Under the pieces are notes generated by a model. It did no database searches and had not been told where the DNA came from. It worked only from the letters and a program-made list of their open reading frames with translations. A DNA stretch of 23,686 nucleotides from Deltaproteobacteria bacterium (GTDB lineage Bacteria > Desulfobacterota > Syntrophia > Syntrophales > UBA2210): positions 1 through 23,686 of the forward strand of contig JAFGPZ010000164.1 of the NCBI GenBank assembly GCA_016935935.1. The letters are read 5' to 3'. Position numbers and translations under genes: made by a program. This document shows positions 7,605 through 17,431 of the stretch, piece by piece (the stretch's first letter is position 1; each line of letters begins with the position of its first letter).

Positions 7605-10600
7605 GTGGAAGATATTTATGGTTTTTTCGAAAAACCTAAGGATCCAATAAAATTCGATGCGTTGAAGATATCTTTGGCGTCACCGGAGAAGATACTGTCA
7701 TGGTCCAGCGGAGAGGTGAAGAAACCGGAGACGATTAATTACAGAACCTTCAAACCTGAGAGGGACGGTCTCTTTTGCGCGAGAATCTTCGGCCCTGTAA
7801 AGGATTATGAATGCCTGTGTGGTCGGTACAAACGAATGAAACACAGGGGCATGGTTTGTGAAAAGTGCGGAGTGGAGGTTATCCAGTCAAAGGTTCGAAG
7901 AGAGCGAATGGGGCACATAGTGCTGGCAGCTCCAGCGGCGCATATCTGGTTTCTCAAGAGCCTGCCCAGCAGGATAGGCAATGTTCTTGATTTGACACTG
8001 AAAGAGCTGGAGCGGGTTCTTTATTTTGAATCGTGGATAGTCATTGATCCCGGGGATACTCCTTTAAAAAAGCAGGAGCTCCTTTCCGAGGAAGACTACT
8101 TCAATGTAAAAGAGCAACACGGTGAAGACAGTTGTGAGGTGGGCATCGGGGCCGAGGCAATCAGAAAGCTACTTGAGGCGATTGATTTAAAGGTCCTGGA
8201 CAGTGAATTGAGAGCAGAACTGAAGGATACAACTTCAGAAACAAAGAGGAAAAAGTTGGTCAAGCGGCTAAAGGTTGTCGAAACCCTGAAACAGTCGGGA
8301 AACAGACCGGAGTGGATGGTGTTGACCGTTTTGCCAGTCATTCCTCCCGATTTGAGGCCCCTCGTTCCTCTGGATGGGGGACGTTTCGCTACGTCCGACC
8401 TCAATGATCTCTACAGAAGAGTCATTAACAGGAATAACCGTCTGCGTCGCCTTCTCGAACTCAGCGCTCCCGAAATCATCATCAGAAATGAAAAGAGGAT
8501 GCTTCAGGAAGCCGTAGACGTGCTTTTTGACAATGGTCGAAGGGGAAGGGCTGTAACGGGGTCTAACAAGAGACCACTGAGATCTTTGTCCGATATGCTC
8601 AAGGGAAAGCAGGGCCGATTTCGACAGAATCTGCTTGGTAAGCGGGTTGACTACTCGGGCAGATCGGTTATAACCGTCGGACCCGATTTGAGGTTGCATC
8701 AATGCGGTCTTCCTAAGAAAATGGCATTGGAACTCTTCAAACCCTTCATTTACAACAGGCTGGAAGAGAAAGGATATGTTACCACCATTAAGAGCGCCAA
8801 GAAGATGGTGGAAAGGGAAGAGCCCGAGGTATGGGATGCGCTGGATGAGGTTGTCAGGGAGTACCCTGTTATGCTCAATCGTGCCCCAACGCTGCACCGC
8901 CTGGGTATGCAGGCATTTGAACCCGTTCTGATCGAGGGTAAGGCAATACAGCTTCACCCGCTTGTATGTTCTGCCTTCAATGCCGATTTTGACGGTGATC
9001 AAATGGCTGTCCATGTCCCACTTTCTGTTGAAGCTCAGGTTGAGGCGAGATGTCTCATGATGTCAACAAACAATATACTCTCGCCTGCAAACGGCAAGCC
9101 CATTATTATTCCCAGTCAGGATATTGTTCTGGGTATATATTATATGACAAGGGCGAAAGAATTTGTCAAAGGGGAGGGAATGATCTTTTCCAGCTTTGAC
9201 GAGGTTCGAAGGGCCTACGATTCTGAAGTTATAGATCTGCACGCACGTATAAAAGCCCGAATGAACGGGGAGATGGTTGATACTACAGTAGGAAGAGTAT
9301 TGCTCTACGAGATCATACCCGAGCAGATTCCCTTTAGCCATGTCAACAAAGTGATGAACAAAAAGGAATTAGCTAATCTCATAGATTACAGCTACCGTGC
9401 ATGTGAAGCCAAGACGACTGTTATTCTGGCGGACAGGTTGAAGGATCTGGGCTTCAAGTATGCTACCCTATCCGGGCTTTCCATATCTTCTAACGACATG
9501 GTTATACCCAAAAGCAAGAACCAGATTGTCGACAAGGCTAACAGAGACGTTTTAGAAATTCAAAACCAGTATATGGATGGTTTGATCACCGATGGTGAAC
9601 GGTACAATAAGGTTATAGATATCTGGGCTCAGGCGACAGAGCGCGTTGCCGATGAGATGCTGAGAGACGTGGGGACAGAGGAAGTTGCAGGTCTCGATAA
9701 TCAGATTGTGAAAACAGAAAGTTTCAACCCGATCTACATGATGGCAGATTCCGGTGCGAGAGGAAGCGCTGCCCAGATCAGGCAGCTCGCTGGGATGAGA
9801 GGTTTAATGGCCAAGCCCTCCGGAGAGATCATTGAGACACCCATAACGGCAAACTTCAGAGAGGGTCTGACTGTCCTTGAATACTTCATTTCAACTCATG
9901 GGGCGAGGAAGGGACTTGCTGATACGGCATTAAAGACGGCAAATTCCGGTTATCTTACCAGAAGACTGGTTGATGTGGCGCAGGATTGTATTATTGGGGA
10001 AGACGACTGTGGCACCATTGACGGCATTTATGTTTCTGCCCTTGTTGAAGGTGGCGAAATTATAGAGACGGCAGGGGAACGGGTTCTTGGAAGGGTTGCG
10101 CTAGAGGACATACAGGATCCATTTACAGGAGAGACTCTTGTGGAGGCGGGTAAGGAGATCGATGAAGCCCGTGTCGAGAGAATTGAACGAGCGGGACTTG
10201 AGCAGGTTCTTATCAGGTCAGCACTGACATGCAAATCCAAACATGGAATATGTGCCAAGTGCTACGGTAGAGATCTGGCGCATGGTCACATGGTTAATAT
10301 AGGAGAAACGGTGGGGATTATTGCCGCTCAGTCCATTGGTGAGCCTGGAACGCAGCTTACAATGCGGACCTTTCACATAGGTGGAACGGCCAAGTTTGAG
10401 GAACATTCCACGCTGGAAGCCAGACACGATGGAATGCTGAACTTTATAGATATCAATATAGCGATAAACAGAGACAATGATTTTGTTGTCATGAGCAGGA
10501 ACGGGGAGGTTCACGTCCTCGATGAGAAGGGGAGAAACCGGGGCAAATATCCCGTTCCGTACGGCGCGCGGCTCAAGGTACGCGAGGGTGAAGATATTAA

Positions 10601-11762
10601 AATGGGAGAACTTATTGCCGAGTGGGACCCTTTTTCAATACCGATACTTTCCGATACTGATGGAATAGTAAAATTCGGGGATATTATCGAAGGTAAGACA
10701 ATGCAGGAGCAGGTCGATGAAGTTACCGGTTTTTCCAGGAAAGTCATTGTCGAATACAGAGATATGGATTTGCGTCCCAGAGTCTCAATAAAGGACGAAA
10801 GTGGAAAAACGGCAAAGGCATCGGTTTCCAGCGGTGGAAGAGTAAAGGCACGATATTTGTTGCCTGTGGGAGCGAATATTGTTGTCTCAGAGGGGGATTC
10901 TGTAAAATCTGGCGATATTGTGGCAAAGATTCCGAGGGAGACCACCAAGACGAAAGACATCACAGGAGGTCTCCCCAGAGTGGCTGAACTCTTCGAGGCA
11001 AGAAAACCGAAGGAACATGCAGTCATTGCTGAGATTGACGGATTAATTTCCTATGGAGAAGACCTTAAGGGGAAGAGACGCCTGGTTCTGACCCCCGATG
11101 TGGGTGAGCCAAAGGAATACCTGATACCTAAAGGTAAGCATGTAGGCGTTCAGGAGGGCGACAGGGTTACTGCAGGACAATCTCTGATGGATGGGGCAAG
11201 TAATCCTCACGATATACTGACTATTAAAGGCGAAAAGGCGTTGGCCAAGTATCTGGTTGATGAAGTTCAGGAAGTGTACAGACTCCAGGGTGTCAAGATT
11301 AATGATAAACATATTGAGATTATCGTTCGCCAGATGTTGAGAAAAGTAAGGGTAGCCGATCCGGGAGACACCACCTTTCTTACCGATGAACAGGTGGACA
11401 GGAATCTCTTTGAGGAAGAGAATGAAAGAGTTGTAGCCGCTGAAGGTAAACCTGCGAGGGGAGAACCAGTGCTCCTGGGAATCACCAAGGCCTCGCTCAG
11501 CACTTACAGCTTCATAGCCGCGGCATCATTTCAGGAAACAACCAGGGTTCTGACCGAGGCGGCTCTTGCGGGGAAAATAGATTATCTGCAAGGCCTTAAA
11601 GAAAATGTCATTATGGGAAGATTAATTCCCGCAGGCACGGGACTTTCCATATATAAGAAATTGGGGATCAAGGTCGAGCAAAATGAGGATCAGGTTTCTG
11701 AAATCAGTCAAATAAATAATATGAAAGATGAGAAAAATCTTGACATACAGGCTATTAGTTGA
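7605..11762 (+). CDS. rpoC: DNA-directed RNA polymerase subunit beta'
   Basis: RpoC supplies the catalytic magnesium site, bridge helix, trigger loop and clamp. The 1385 residues compare with 1407 in E. coli. Zinc site 1 is Cys70, Cys72, Cys85 and Cys88. The catalytic NADFDGD is at residues 459-465 (Asp461, Asp463, Asp465). Zinc site 2 is Cys802, Cys876, Cys883 and Cys886. The trigger loop holds TMRTFHIGG, with Arg921 and His924. About 190 residues then separate this from [18 protein letters not shown], a trigger-loop insertion like SI3 of E. coli. The start is GTG 7605, with GGGAG at 7591-7595 and 9 nt spacing. The 3' end also carries the promoter for rpsL. Confidence 0.99.
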   Translation: MEDIYGFFEKPKDPIKFDALKISLASPEKILSWSSGEVKKPETINYRTFKPERDGLFCARIFGPVKDYECLCGRYKRMKHRGMVCEKCGVEVIQSKVRRERMGHIVLAAPAAHIWFLKSLPSRIGNVLDLTLKELERVLYFESWIVIDPGDTPLKKQELLSEEDYFNVKEQHGEDSCEVGIGAEAIRKLLEAIDLKVLDSELRAELKDTTSETKRKKLVKRLKVVETLKQSGNRPEWMVLTVLPVIPPDLRPLVPLDGGRFATSDLNDLYRRVINRNNRLRRLLELSAPEIIIRNEKRMLQEAVDVLFDNGRRGRAVTGSNKRPLRSLSDMLKGKQGRFRQNLLGKRVDYSGRSVITVGPDLRLHQCGLPKKMALELFKPFIYNRLEEKGYVTTIKSAKKMVEREEPEVWDALDEVVREYPVMLNRAPTLHRLGMQAFEPVLIEGKAIQLHPLVCSAFNADFDGDQMAVHVPLSVEAQVEARCLMMSTNNILSPANGKPIIIPSQDIVLGIYYMTRAKEFVKGEGMIFSSFDEVRRAYDSEVIDLHARIKARMNGEMVDTTVGRVLLYEIIPEQIPFSHVNKVMNKKELANLIDYSYRACEAKTTVILADRLKDLGFKYATLSGLSISSNDMVIPKSKNQIVDKANRDVLEIQNQYMDGLITDGERYNKVIDIWAQATERVADEMLRDVGTEEVAGLDNQIVKTESFNPIYMMADSGARGSAAQIRQLAGMRGLMAKPSGEIIETPITANFREGLTVLEYFISTHGARKGLADTALKTANSGYLTRRLVDVAQDCIIGEDDCGTIDGIYVSALVEGGEIIETAGERVLGRVALEDIQDPFTGETLVEAGKEIDEARVERIERAGLEQVLIRSALTCKSKHGICAKCYGRDLAHGHMVNIGETVGIIAAQSIGEPGTQLTMRTFHIGGTAKFEEHSTLEARHDGMLNFIDINIAINRDNDFVVMSRNGEVHVLDEKGRNRGKYPVPYGARLKVREGEDIKMGELIAEWDPFSIPILSDTDGIVKFGDIIEGKTMQEQVDEVTGFSRKVIVEYRDMDLRPRVSIKDESGKTAKASVSSGGRVKARYLLPVGANIVVSEGDSVKSGDIVAKIPRETTKTKDITGGLPRVAELFEARKPKEHAVIAEIDGLISYGEDLKGKRRLVLTPDVGEPKEYLIPKGKHVGVQEGDRVTAGQSLMDGASNPHDILTIKGEKALAKYLVDEVQEVYRLQGVKINDKHIEIIVRQMLRKVRVADPGDTTFLTDEQVDRNLFEEENERVVAAEGKPARGEPVLLGITKASLSTYSFIAAASFQETTRVLTEAALAGKIDYLQGLKENVIMGRLIPAGTGLSIYKKLGIKVEQNEDQVSEISQINNMKDEKNLDIQAIS

Positions 11763-11768
11763 TAAAAA
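11740..11768 (+). promoter_or_regulatory. Near-consensus sigma70 promoter for rpsL-rpsG-tuf, overlapping the end of rpoC
   Basis: TTGACA at 11740-11745 is a perfect -35 box. A 17-nt spacer (11746-11762) leads to TAAAAT at 11763-11768, which matches the -10 consensus at five of six positions. The spacing is optimal. Transcription would begin near 11775 and give a leader of about 50 nt before rpsL. The -35 box lies within the last codons of rpoC and the spacer ends on its stop codon. It would let the str genes be transcribed independently of rpoBC. The motif is visible; activity is inferred. Confidence 0.72.
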
Positions 11769-11827
11769 TCTCGGCTTCATTGTCTGTGTGTTTCAGTTAG
11801 AGTCATGAAGGATTTTGTGGAGGAAGG

Positions 11828-12199
11828 ATGCCTACGATAAATCAATTGGTTCGCGGAGGCAGGGCAAGGATAGAGAAGAAGAAAACCACCCCGGCCCTAG
11901 CCAGTTGCCCCCAGAGGAGGGGTGTGTGTATAAGAGTTTATACTACTACGCCTAAGAAGCCTAATTCTGCTTTGAGGAAAGTTGCCAGGGTACGTCTTAC
12001 AAGTGGTTACGAAGTGACTTCATATATACCGGGTGTTGGGCATAATCTTCAGGAACACTCAGTTGTGCTGGTCAGAGGGGGCAGAGTAAAGGATCTGCCG
12101 GGTGTTCGATACCATGTTGTGAGGGGGACACTGGATGCAGTGGGTGTTCAAGACCGAAAACAGGGCAGATCTAAATATGGTTCCAAAAAACCGAAGTAA
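11828..12199 (+). CDS. rpsL: 30S ribosomal protein S12
   Basis: S12 sits at the decoding centre and influences accuracy and tRNA selection. The 123 residues match the family. The [13 protein letters not shown] segment includes Lys43, and [11 protein letters not shown] includes Lys88. Both positions carry the streptomycin-sensitive lysine. Asp89 is the residue methylthiolated by RimO where that enzyme exists. The start is ATG 11828, immediately preceded by GGAGGAAGG. This is the first gene after the promoter at 11740-11768, and rpsG follows after 14 nt. The protein looks ordinary. Confidence 0.99.
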   Translation: MPTINQLVRGGRARIEKKKTTPALASCPQRRGVCIRVYTTTPKKPNSALRKVARVRLTSGYEVTSYIPGVGHNLQEHSVVLVRGGRVKDLPGVRYHVVRGTLDAVGVQDRKQGRSKYGSKKPK

Positions 12200-12213
12200 A
12201 CAGGAATAATCGT

Positions 12214-12684
12214 ATGCCGAGAAGAAGAGAAATATCAAAAAGAAAAATATTGCCCGACCCGCAATATTCAAGTGTTCTTGTGGCAAGGTTTGTCAATAAT
12301 TTATTGAAAAAGGGTAAGAAAAATACGGCCGAATCCTTGCTTTACGGAGCTTTTAATATAATAGAGAAGAAGGTTAATGGTTCTCCGCTTGAGGTATTTG
12401 AAACGGCTGTTACAAATGTCAAGCCAGTCTTGGAAGTCAAATCGAGGAGAGTTGGCGGCGCCACCTATCAGGTGCCCACTGAGGTGGCTTCTGACAGAAG
12501 GATTGCCCTCGCAATCCGGTGGCTGATAACCAATGCGAAATCTCGCGCAGGAAAAAGCATGAAGGAGAAACTGGCAATTGAGTTCATAGACGCGGCAAAT
12601 AACCGCGGAGGTTCCGTTAAAAAGAGGGAAGATACGCATAAAATGGCTGAGGCGAATAAGGCATTTGCCCACTATAGATTTTAA
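12214..12684 (+). CDS. rpsG: 30S ribosomal protein S7
   Basis: S7 nucleates assembly of the 30S head by binding the 3' major domain of 16S rRNA, and contacts E-site tRNA. The 156 residues match the usual length. Recognisable segments are [10 protein letters not shown] at the N-terminus, [12 protein letters not shown] in the middle and [20 protein letters not shown] at the end. The start is ATG 12214 with AGGA at 12202-12205. In E. coli S7 represses the str operon by binding ahead of its own gene. The rpsL-rpsG gap here is only 14 nt, so that form of control is not evident. The expected next gene, fusA, is missing, and tuf follows after 65 nt. Confidence 0.99.
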   Translation: MPRRREISKRKILPDPQYSSVLVARFVNNLLKKGKKNTAESLLYGAFNIIEKKVNGSPLEVFETAVTNVKPVLEVKSRRVGGATYQVPTEVASDRRIALAIRWLITNAKSRAGKSMKEKLAIEFIDAANNRGGSVKKREDTHKMAEANKAFAHYRF

Positions 12685-12734
12685 TGACAAAGAATAATAA
12701 TGAGTAAGTGAACTGAGCGTCCATTTTTTTATCA

Positions 12735-12742
12735 AAGGAGGT
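12735..12742 (+). promoter_or_regulatory. Perfect ribosome binding site of tuf
   Basis: AAGGAGGT at 12735-12742 is fully complementary to the canonical 16S rRNA 3' end and lies 7 nt from the ATG at 12750. It is the strongest such site in the window, consistent with EF-Tu being among the most abundant bacterial proteins. Confidence 0.85.
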
Positions 12743-12749
12743 AAGGGAG

Positions 12750-13943
12750 ATGGCAAAAAAGAAATTTGAAAGGACGAAACCGCATCTAAACATTGGAACC
12801 ATCGGGCATGTGGACCACGGTAAGACCACATTAACCTCTGCGATTACGAAGCACCTGGCCACAAAGGGATTGGCTGAATATATGGCCTTTGATGCTATTG
12901 ATAACGCACCCGAAGAGAAGGAGAGGGGTGTTACCATCAATATTGCCCATGTGGAATATCAAACTGAAAAGAGACACTACGCCCACGTTGACTGCCCAGG
13001 GCATGCTGACTATATCAAGAACATGATTTCAGGGGCTGCCCATATGGATGGAGCGATTCTGGTTGTAGCCGCATCGGATGGCCCAATGCCGCAGACGAGG
13101 GAACATATCCTCCTGGCAAGGCAGGTGCAGGTGCCCTATGTTGTAGTCTATATGAACAAGGTCGATCTTGTTGACGATCCCGAATTGCTTGATCTGGTGG
13201 AGCTTGAATTGAGAGAACTTCTGTCTTCATACAACTTTCCAGGTGATGATATTCCGATAATCAGAGGGTCTGCGTTGAAGGCCCTGGAGAGCGATGATCC
13301 AAAATCGGAGGACGTGAAGAGTATATGGGAACTGATGGATGCTGCTGACTCTTATATACCGCAACCGGAAAGAGATCTGGATAAACCGTTCCTTATGCCG
13401 ATTGGTGACGTATTCACCATATCCGGTCGCGGCACGGTGGTAACCGGAAGGGTTGACCGCGGTATTTTACGGACGGGTGATGAGATAGAGATTGTTGGTA
13501 TAAAACCAACGTTTAAGTCTGTATGCACCGGCGTAGAAATGTTTCGTAAGACCCTTGACGAGGGTAGGGCCGGGGATGATATTGGCATCCTATTGAGAGG
13601 TATCAAGAGAGAGGAAGTTGAAAGAGGCCAGGTTGTCGCAAAACCTGGATCAATCACTCCCCATACCAAGTTCAAAGCTCAGGTTTATGTGCTTACAAAG
13701 GAAGAAGGAGGAAGGCATACTCCGTTCTTTAACGGGTACCGTCCGCAGTTCTACTTCCGGACAACCGATGTTACCGGCATCATAAATCTCCCTGAGGGAG
13801 TTGAGATGGTAATGCCCGGTGATAACGTGGAGATGGAAGCGGAGCTGATAACGCCGATCGCAATGGAGGAGCAGCTCAGATTTGCTGTGAGAGAGGGTGG
13901 CAGGACTGTCGGTGCCGGTGTAGTGAGCAAAATTATAGGGTAG
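12750..13943 (+). CDS. tuf: Translation elongation factor EF-Tu
   Basis: EF-Tu is the GTPase that delivers aminoacyl-tRNA to the ribosomal A site. The 397 residues match the family. The GTPase motifs are G1 GHVDHGKT (19-26), G2 RGVTIN with Thr62, G3 DCPGH (81-85) with catalytic His85, G4 NKVD (136-139) and G5 SAL (174-176). Domain 2 begins near [23 protein letters not shown], and domain 3 ends VVSKIIG. Val138 replaces the Cys of E. coli NKCD, a common variation. The ATG follows a perfect ribosome binding site. It directly follows rpsG without fusA and precedes rpsJ by 30 nt. A second tuf copy elsewhere is possible but not visible. Confidence 0.99.
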   Translation: MAKKKFERTKPHLNIGTIGHVDHGKTTLTSAITKHLATKGLAEYMAFDAIDNAPEEKERGVTINIAHVEYQTEKRHYAHVDCPGHADYIKNMISGAAHMDGAILVVAASDGPMPQTREHILLARQVQVPYVVVYMNKVDLVDDPELLDLVELELRELLSSYNFPGDDIPIIRGSALKALESDDPKSEDVKSIWELMDAADSYIPQPERDLDKPFLMPIGDVFTISGRGTVVTGRVDRGILRTGDEIEIVGIKPTFKSVCTGVEMFRKTLDEGRAGDDIGILLRGIKREEVERGQVVAKPGSITPHTKFKAQVYVLTKEEGGRHTPFFNGYRPQFYFRTTDVTGIINLPEGVEMVMPGDNVEMEAELITPIAMEEQLRFAVREGGRTVGAGVVSKIIG

Positions 13944-13973
13944 GAATTTGATTGTACTGGGAAAAAGGGAAAT

Positions 13974-14282
13974 ATGGAAAATCAAAAGATAAGAATCCGC
14001 CTTAAGGCCTATGATTACAAGTTGCTGGATAGGTCAGCGCAGGACATAGTAGAAACGGCGAAGAGGACCGGCGCCCGAGTTGCCGGCCCCATACCTCTGC
14101 CTACAACGATCAATAAGTATTGTGTGAATCGGTCGGTAAATGTGGATAAAAAGTCGAGGGAGCAATTCGAAATCAGGACTCATAAGAGATTGATTGATAT
14201 CATAGAGCCCACACAGGCTACAGTCGATACTCTTATGAAGCTCGATCTTTCGGCTGGGGTGGACGTTGAATTGAAATTGTAG
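13974..14282 (+). CDS. rpsJ: 30S ribosomal protein S10 (NusE)
   Basis: S10 is a 30S head protein and, as NusE, a partner of NusB in antitermination and of the NusG KOW domain. The 102 residues match the family. Key segments are [40 protein letters not shown] and [13 protein letters not shown]. The rRNA-facing loop reads [10 protein letters not shown] (residues 51-60), whereas E. coli has VLISPHVNKD, so Pro55 and His56 are replaced by Val and Asn. The start is ATG 13974 with AAAGGGA upstream. It is 30 nt after tuf with no promoter seen between them. The 89-nt gap to rplC contains a hairpin and T-tract. Confidence 0.98.
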   Translation: MENQKIRIRLKAYDYKLLDRSAQDIVETAKRTGARVAGPIPLPTTINKYCVNRSVNVDKKSREQFEIRTHKRLIDIIEPTQATVDTLMKLDLSAGVDVELKL

Positions 14283-14298
14283 TATAAAGCGCAACGCG

Positions 14299-14339
14299 AG
14301 GAGGTGGTGATTCTTGGGGTATTCCATCTCCTTCTTTTT
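14299..14339 (+). terminator. Candidate intrinsic terminator or attenuator between rpsJ and rplC
   Basis: AGGAGGTGG (14299-14307) pairs with CCATCTCCT (14324-14332) as nine base pairs with one G-T pair and a 16-nt loop. A T-rich tract follows at 14333-14339 (TCTTTTT). This has the form of a Rho-independent terminator of moderate strength. Complete termination here would silence the S10 operon, as I see no good promoter between it and rplC, so partial readthrough or regulated attenuation is more likely. The 5' arm includes a strong Shine-Dalgarno-like GAGGAGGT (14298-14305), so the hairpin might instead hide a translation start. Structure is seen; function is inference. Confidence 0.45.
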
Positions 14340-14371
14340 GTCAAATAAGTAAATGGGATAGAGTAACGGTT

Positions 14372-15001
14372 ATGAGAGCGGGACTAATCGGTAAAAAAAT
14401 AGGAATGACCCAGATATTCTGGATGGATGGATCGGTCATACCGGTAACGGTCATTGAGGCCGGGCCCTGTACGGTGATTCAGAAAAAGGAAGAAGGATCA
14501 TGCGGTTATAATGCTTTGCAGTTGGGCTTCGAGAGGGTAAAGAGTAAGAGGATAACAAAGCCTCTGAAGGGGCACTTCGACAAGGCGGATAAGGGATATT
14601 TTCGCGTATTGAGAGAGTTTCGGACAGACTTCGTAGGTGAATACGAAGTTGGGCAAGAGCTGAAAGTAGATATCTTCAAGGTTGGTGATTATGTGGATGT
14701 CATTGGAATAACAAAGGGAAAGGGGTTTGCAGGAGTCATAAAACGCCACGGTTTTGGCGGAGGTCGGGATACCCACGGTTCCATGTTCCACAGGGCTCCC
14801 GGATCAATCGGGGCAAGCGCCTATCCATCCCGGGTATTCAAGGGGCAGAAAATGCCGGGGCAAATGGGGAATAGCAGGAAAGCAATGCAGAGGCTTAAGG
14901 TGGTAGGTGTGAGCCCAACCAAGAACCTCCTTATGATCAAAGGGGCCATTCCGGGAAGTAAGAATGGCGTTGTGTTAATCAAAGATTCTATCAAAGTTTG
15001 A
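14372..15001 (+). CDS. rplC: 50S ribosomal protein L3
   Basis: L3 is an early assembly protein whose long loop reaches towards the peptidyl transferase centre. The 209 residues match E. coli L3. The N-terminus [16 protein letters not shown] is typical, and the central loop contains [18 protein letters not shown] and KMPGQMG. The start is ATG 14372. Its ribosome binding site is weak, with no clear GGAGG within 15 nt, which is unusual in this window. It follows the 89-nt gap with the hairpin at 14299-14339, so its expression may depend on that element. rplD begins 18 nt after the stop. Confidence 0.98.
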   Translation: MRAGLIGKKIGMTQIFWMDGSVIPVTVIEAGPCTVIQKKEEGSCGYNALQLGFERVKSKRITKPLKGHFDKADKGYFRVLREFRTDFVGEYEVGQELKVDIFKVGDYVDVIGITKGKGFAGVIKRHGFGGGRDTHGSMFHRAPGSIGASAYPSRVFKGQKMPGQMGNSRKAMQRLKVVGVSPTKNLLMIKGAIPGSKNGVVLIKDSIKV

Positions 15002-15019
15002 AGATGCTGAGTTGAAAAG

Positions 15020-15643
15020 ATGTCTGTTCTGGATGTGTATGATATAGAAAAAAACAAAGTGGCCGAATTGGAGCTCAACGATTCCGTATTTGGTGCCGAT
15101 GTTAATGAGGCTCTCCTCTATGAAGTGGTTAAGATGCAGATGGCCTGTCGAAGAAGCGGGACTGCTTCTACGAAGGGTCGGAGCGAAGTGACGGGAGGCG
15201 GCAAGAAGCCCTGGCGTCAGAAAGGTACGGGAAGGGCGAGAGCGGGGACGACGAGGTCGCCCATCTGGAGAGGTGGAGGAATCGTATTCGGTCCCCGGTA
15301 TAGAGATTACTCCTACAAGGTTCCTAAAAAGGTCAGGAGGGCGGCCTTGAGGGCTGCACTTAGTATGAAGGCGAAGGATAAAAGACTTCTGATACTCAGG
15401 GATTTTCCTATGGAGGAGATCAAAACAAAGAAATTTCAGGAGGTACTCGACAGATTCGGCATAAAAAAAGCACTCTTTGTATTGGACAAGGCAAATCTAA
15501 AACTGGAAAAATCATCTCAAAATATTAAGAATGTCAAGATGTTGCGATCCGAGGGATTAAATGTCTACGATCTAATGTGCCACGATGATCTGATCCTGTT
15601 AGAGCCCTCTATAAAAAAGATTGAAGGAGCATTGCTGGCCTGA
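15020..15643 (+). CDS. rplD: 50S ribosomal protein L4
   Basis: L4 lines the constriction of the peptide exit tunnel and helps assemble 23S rRNA. In E. coli it also represses the S10 operon. The 207 residues fit the family (about 200-207). The extended loop carries [19 protein letters not shown], the part that reaches the tunnel, and is followed by [13 protein letters not shown]. The start is ATG 15020, preceded by GTTGAAAAG, which is only a moderate binding site. The TGA stop shares one base with the ATG of rplW at 15643, indicating translational coupling. No E. coli-type L4 leader is evident ahead of rpsJ, where only 30 nt are available. Confidence 0.98.
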   Translation: MSVLDVYDIEKNKVAELELNDSVFGADVNEALLYEVVKMQMACRRSGTASTKGRSEVTGGGKKPWRQKGTGRARAGTTRSPIWRGGGIVFGPRYRDYSYKVPKKVRRAALRAALSMKAKDKRLLILRDFPMEEIKTKKFQEVLDRFGIKKALFVLDKANLKLEKSSQNIKNVKMLRSEGLNVYDLMCHDDLILLEPSIKKIEGALLA

Positions 15644-15930
15644 TGGACATATATTCTGTATTAAAAAGACCGCTCATAACGGAAAAGAGTACCTCTGTGA
15701 GGGATGAAGAGAACCAGTATCTCTTTGAAGTGGATAGAAGGGCCACCAAGATAGAGATACGCAATGCTATAGAGAAAATCTTCAAAGTCAGAGTACTTGA
15801 TGTTCGCACTATGAATATGACCGGAAAGAAGAAGAGGATGGGGAGAATAACGGGCGAAAGAAATGACTGGAAGAAGGCCATAGTCAAGCTCCCTCCTGGC
15901 AGCAGCATTGAGATTTATGAGGGAGTATAA
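15643..15930 (+). CDS. rplW: 50S ribosomal protein L23
   Basis: L23 lies at the exit of the peptide tunnel and is the docking site for trigger factor and the signal recognition particle. The 95 residues match the family. The N-terminus [17 protein letters not shown] and the segment [23 protein letters not shown] are characteristic. The loop that enters the tunnel includes [13 protein letters not shown]. The start ATG overlaps the rplD stop by one base (TGATG), so translation is coupled. rplB begins 3 nt after the stop. Confidence 0.98.
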   Translation: MDIYSVLKRPLITEKSTSVRDEENQYLFEVDRRATKIEIRNAIEKIFKVRVLDVRTMNMTGKKKRMGRITGERNDWKKAIVKLPPGSSIEIYEGV

Positions 15931-15933
15931 GAG

Positions 15934-16755
15934 ATGCCGATAAAAACGTATAAGCCCACATCACCCGGCAGGAGATCGCAGAGTTGCCTCTCTTTCGATG
16001 AAATTACAAAGGTGGGGCCCGAGAAGAGCCTGATAGTGTCCGTGAAAAGGACGGGTGGGCGTAATAACAGGGGCCGATTGACTAGCAGGCATATTGGTGG
16101 GAGGCACAAAAGGGCCTACAGGGTGATAGACTTCAGACGTGACAAAATGGGTATTCCGGCGAAGGTGGCAACGATAGAATATGATCCTAACCGATCGTCA
16201 AGAATAGCACTCCTTAATTATGCTGATGGGGCGAAAAGATACATATTGGCTCCCTCTGGTCTTGAAGTGGGGAGCATCGTGGTAAGCAGTGAAACGGCAG
16301 ATATAAAATCTGGCAATACGCTTCCGCTTAAAAATATACCGGCCGGATCCTTTATACATAATCTGGAATTGAAGATCGGCAAGGGAGGCCAGTTGATTAG
16401 AAGCGCTGGTTCTTTTGGAAGGATTATGGCTAAAGAAGGAGATTATGCGCAGGTGCGACTCCCTTCTGGAGAAGTCAGGAAGGTACTTTTGGAGTGTAAG
16501 GCTACAATTGGACAGGTAGGAAATCTTGATCACGAAAATGTCAGCATTGGGAAGGCTGGAAGATCAAGGTGGCTCGGAAGGAGACCTAAGGTGCGTGGCG
16601 TGGTCATGAATCCTGTCGATCATCCGATGGGAGGAGGAGAGGGCAAATCCTCCGGAGGAAGACATCCCTGTACTCCTTGGGGTGTTCCGACAAAGGGTTA
16701 TAAGACAAGAAAAAATAGGAATTCAGATAAATACATAGTGAAGAAGAGGGGTTAA
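15934..16755 (+). CDS. rplB: 50S ribosomal protein L2
   Basis: L2 is a primary 23S rRNA binding protein required for subunit association and peptidyl transferase activity. The 273 residues equal the E. coli length. The N-terminus [14 protein letters not shown] is typical. The conserved C-terminal segment [17 protein letters not shown] contains His230, equivalent to E. coli His229. The C-terminus is a basic tail. The start is ATG 15934, with GAGGGAG at 15919-15925 overlapping the end of rplW. rpsS begins 3 nt after the stop. Confidence 0.99.
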   Translation: MPIKTYKPTSPGRRSQSCLSFDEITKVGPEKSLIVSVKRTGGRNNRGRLTSRHIGGRHKRAYRVIDFRRDKMGIPAKVATIEYDPNRSSRIALLNYADGAKRYILAPSGLEVGSIVVSSETADIKSGNTLPLKNIPAGSFIHNLELKIGKGGQLIRSAGSFGRIMAKEGDYAQVRLPSGEVRKVLLECKATIGQVGNLDHENVSIGKAGRSRWLGRRPKVRGVVMNPVDHPMGGGEGKSSGGRHPCTPWGVPTKGYKTRKNRNSDKYIVKKRG

Positions 16756-16758
16756 AGA

Positions 16759-17043
16759 GTGGCACGTTCAGTTAAAAAGGGTCCCTATGTAGAAGAGAAA
16801 CTTGTTGCAAAGGTGAGAAAGGCTGAAGCGACGGGGAGCAGGGCCGTTATAAAGACCTGGTCTCGGCGTTCAACGATCACCCCTGAAGCAGTAGGTTACA
16901 CCTTTGCCGTGCACAACGGAAAAAAATTCATTCCTGTATATGTAACTGAAGATATGGTTGGGCATAAGTACGGTGAATTTTCTCCAACACGAACCTTTTA
17001 CAGCCATGCAGGGGATAGAAAAACAAAGATGAAGAAAAGATGA
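16759..17043 (+). CDS. rpsS: 30S ribosomal protein S19
   Basis: S19 forms a complex with S13 in the 30S head and contacts the central protuberance of the 50S subunit. The 94 residues match the family. The protein begins [15 protein letters not shown] and contains [14 protein letters not shown] and [13 protein letters not shown]. The last stretch, [13 protein letters not shown], differs slightly from the more usual GHSGD-type ending but stays basic. The start is GTG 16759, 3 nt after rplB, with the AGAGGGG at the end of rplB as a binding site. rplV follows after a short gap. Confidence 0.98.
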   Translation: MARSVKKGPYVEEKLVAKVRKAEATGSRAVIKTWSRRSTITPEAVGYTFAVHNGKKFIPVYVTEDMVGHKYGEFSPTRTFYSHAGDRKTKMKKR

Positions 17044-17078
17044 TTTAACTGGAATCATCTCTTGGAGTTTTGAAAGAC

Positions 17079-17411
17079 ATGGAATCTAGAGCTGTTGCAA
17101 AATATGTAAGAATATCACCTCAGAAAGCTCGTCTGGCGGTAAATCTTGTTCGAGGGAAGAAAGCCGAAGAAGCGGAGAGAATACTGGATTATACAAGAAA
17201 AAAGGCTGCTTGTGCCATAATTAAGGTTTTAAAATCTGCTGTTTCGAACGCAGCGCAGAACCCGAACATTGACGAAAATATACTTTATGTTAAGGAAATA
17301 TATGTCGACCAGGGACCTTCTCTGAAGAGATGGAGAGCGAGGGCGCAGGGAAGAGCGGCCCCAATAAAAAAGAGGACAAGTCACATAACCGTTATACTGG
17401 ACGAAAGATAA
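17079..17411 (+). CDS. rplV: 50S ribosomal protein L22
   Basis: L22 touches all domains of 23S rRNA and lines the peptide tunnel through its long beta hairpin. From ATG 17079 the product is 110 residues, beginning [19 protein letters not shown], which aligns with the usual start of the family. The hairpin near residues 80-100 includes [18 protein letters not shown], the macrolide-relevant loop. A TTG at 17070 is in frame and would add three residues, but GGAG at 17064-17067 would then be only 2 nt away, so I prefer the ATG. rpsC starts 20 nt downstream. Confidence 0.96.
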   Translation: MESRAVAKYVRISPQKARLAVNLVRGKKAEEAERILDYTRKKAACAIIKVLKSAVSNAAQNPNIDENILYVKEIYVDQGPSLKRWRARAQGRAAPIKKRTSHITVILDER

Positions 17412-17418
17412 GCGATCG

Positions 17419-17425
17419 AGGAGGT
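17419..17425 (+). promoter_or_regulatory. Ribosome binding site that sets the rpsC TTG start
   Basis: AGGAGGT at 17419-17425 lies 6 nt before TTG 17432. From this codon the protein reads [13 protein letters not shown], the near-universal S3 N-terminus. A longer in-frame reading starting inside rplV would have no such site. Confidence 0.85.
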
Positions 17426-17431
17426 GAAGAT

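Noticed and set aside
8268..9014. Long open frame on the minus strand opposite rpoC (248 codons), and similar antisense frames opposite rpoB, rpsC and rpsG
   Set aside because: They lie wholly opposite conserved genes, lack ribosome binding sites and show no recognisable protein features; they are by-products of codon usage on the coding strand.
12714..12730. T-run CCATTTTTTTA between rpsG and tuf as a terminator
   Set aside because: No GC-rich stem precedes the T-run, so it does not have the form of an intrinsic terminator.
12988..13016. TTGACT, 17-nt spacer, TATATC inside tuf
   Set aside because: The sequence encodes the invariant GTPase segment DCPGHADY, which explains it; the -10 match is only four of six.
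17330..17431. N-terminal extension of rpsC overlapping rplV
   Set aside because: The extra 34 residues are a frame-shifted reading of the rplV end and have no S3 homology; AGGAGGT 6 nt before TTG 17432 marks the true start.
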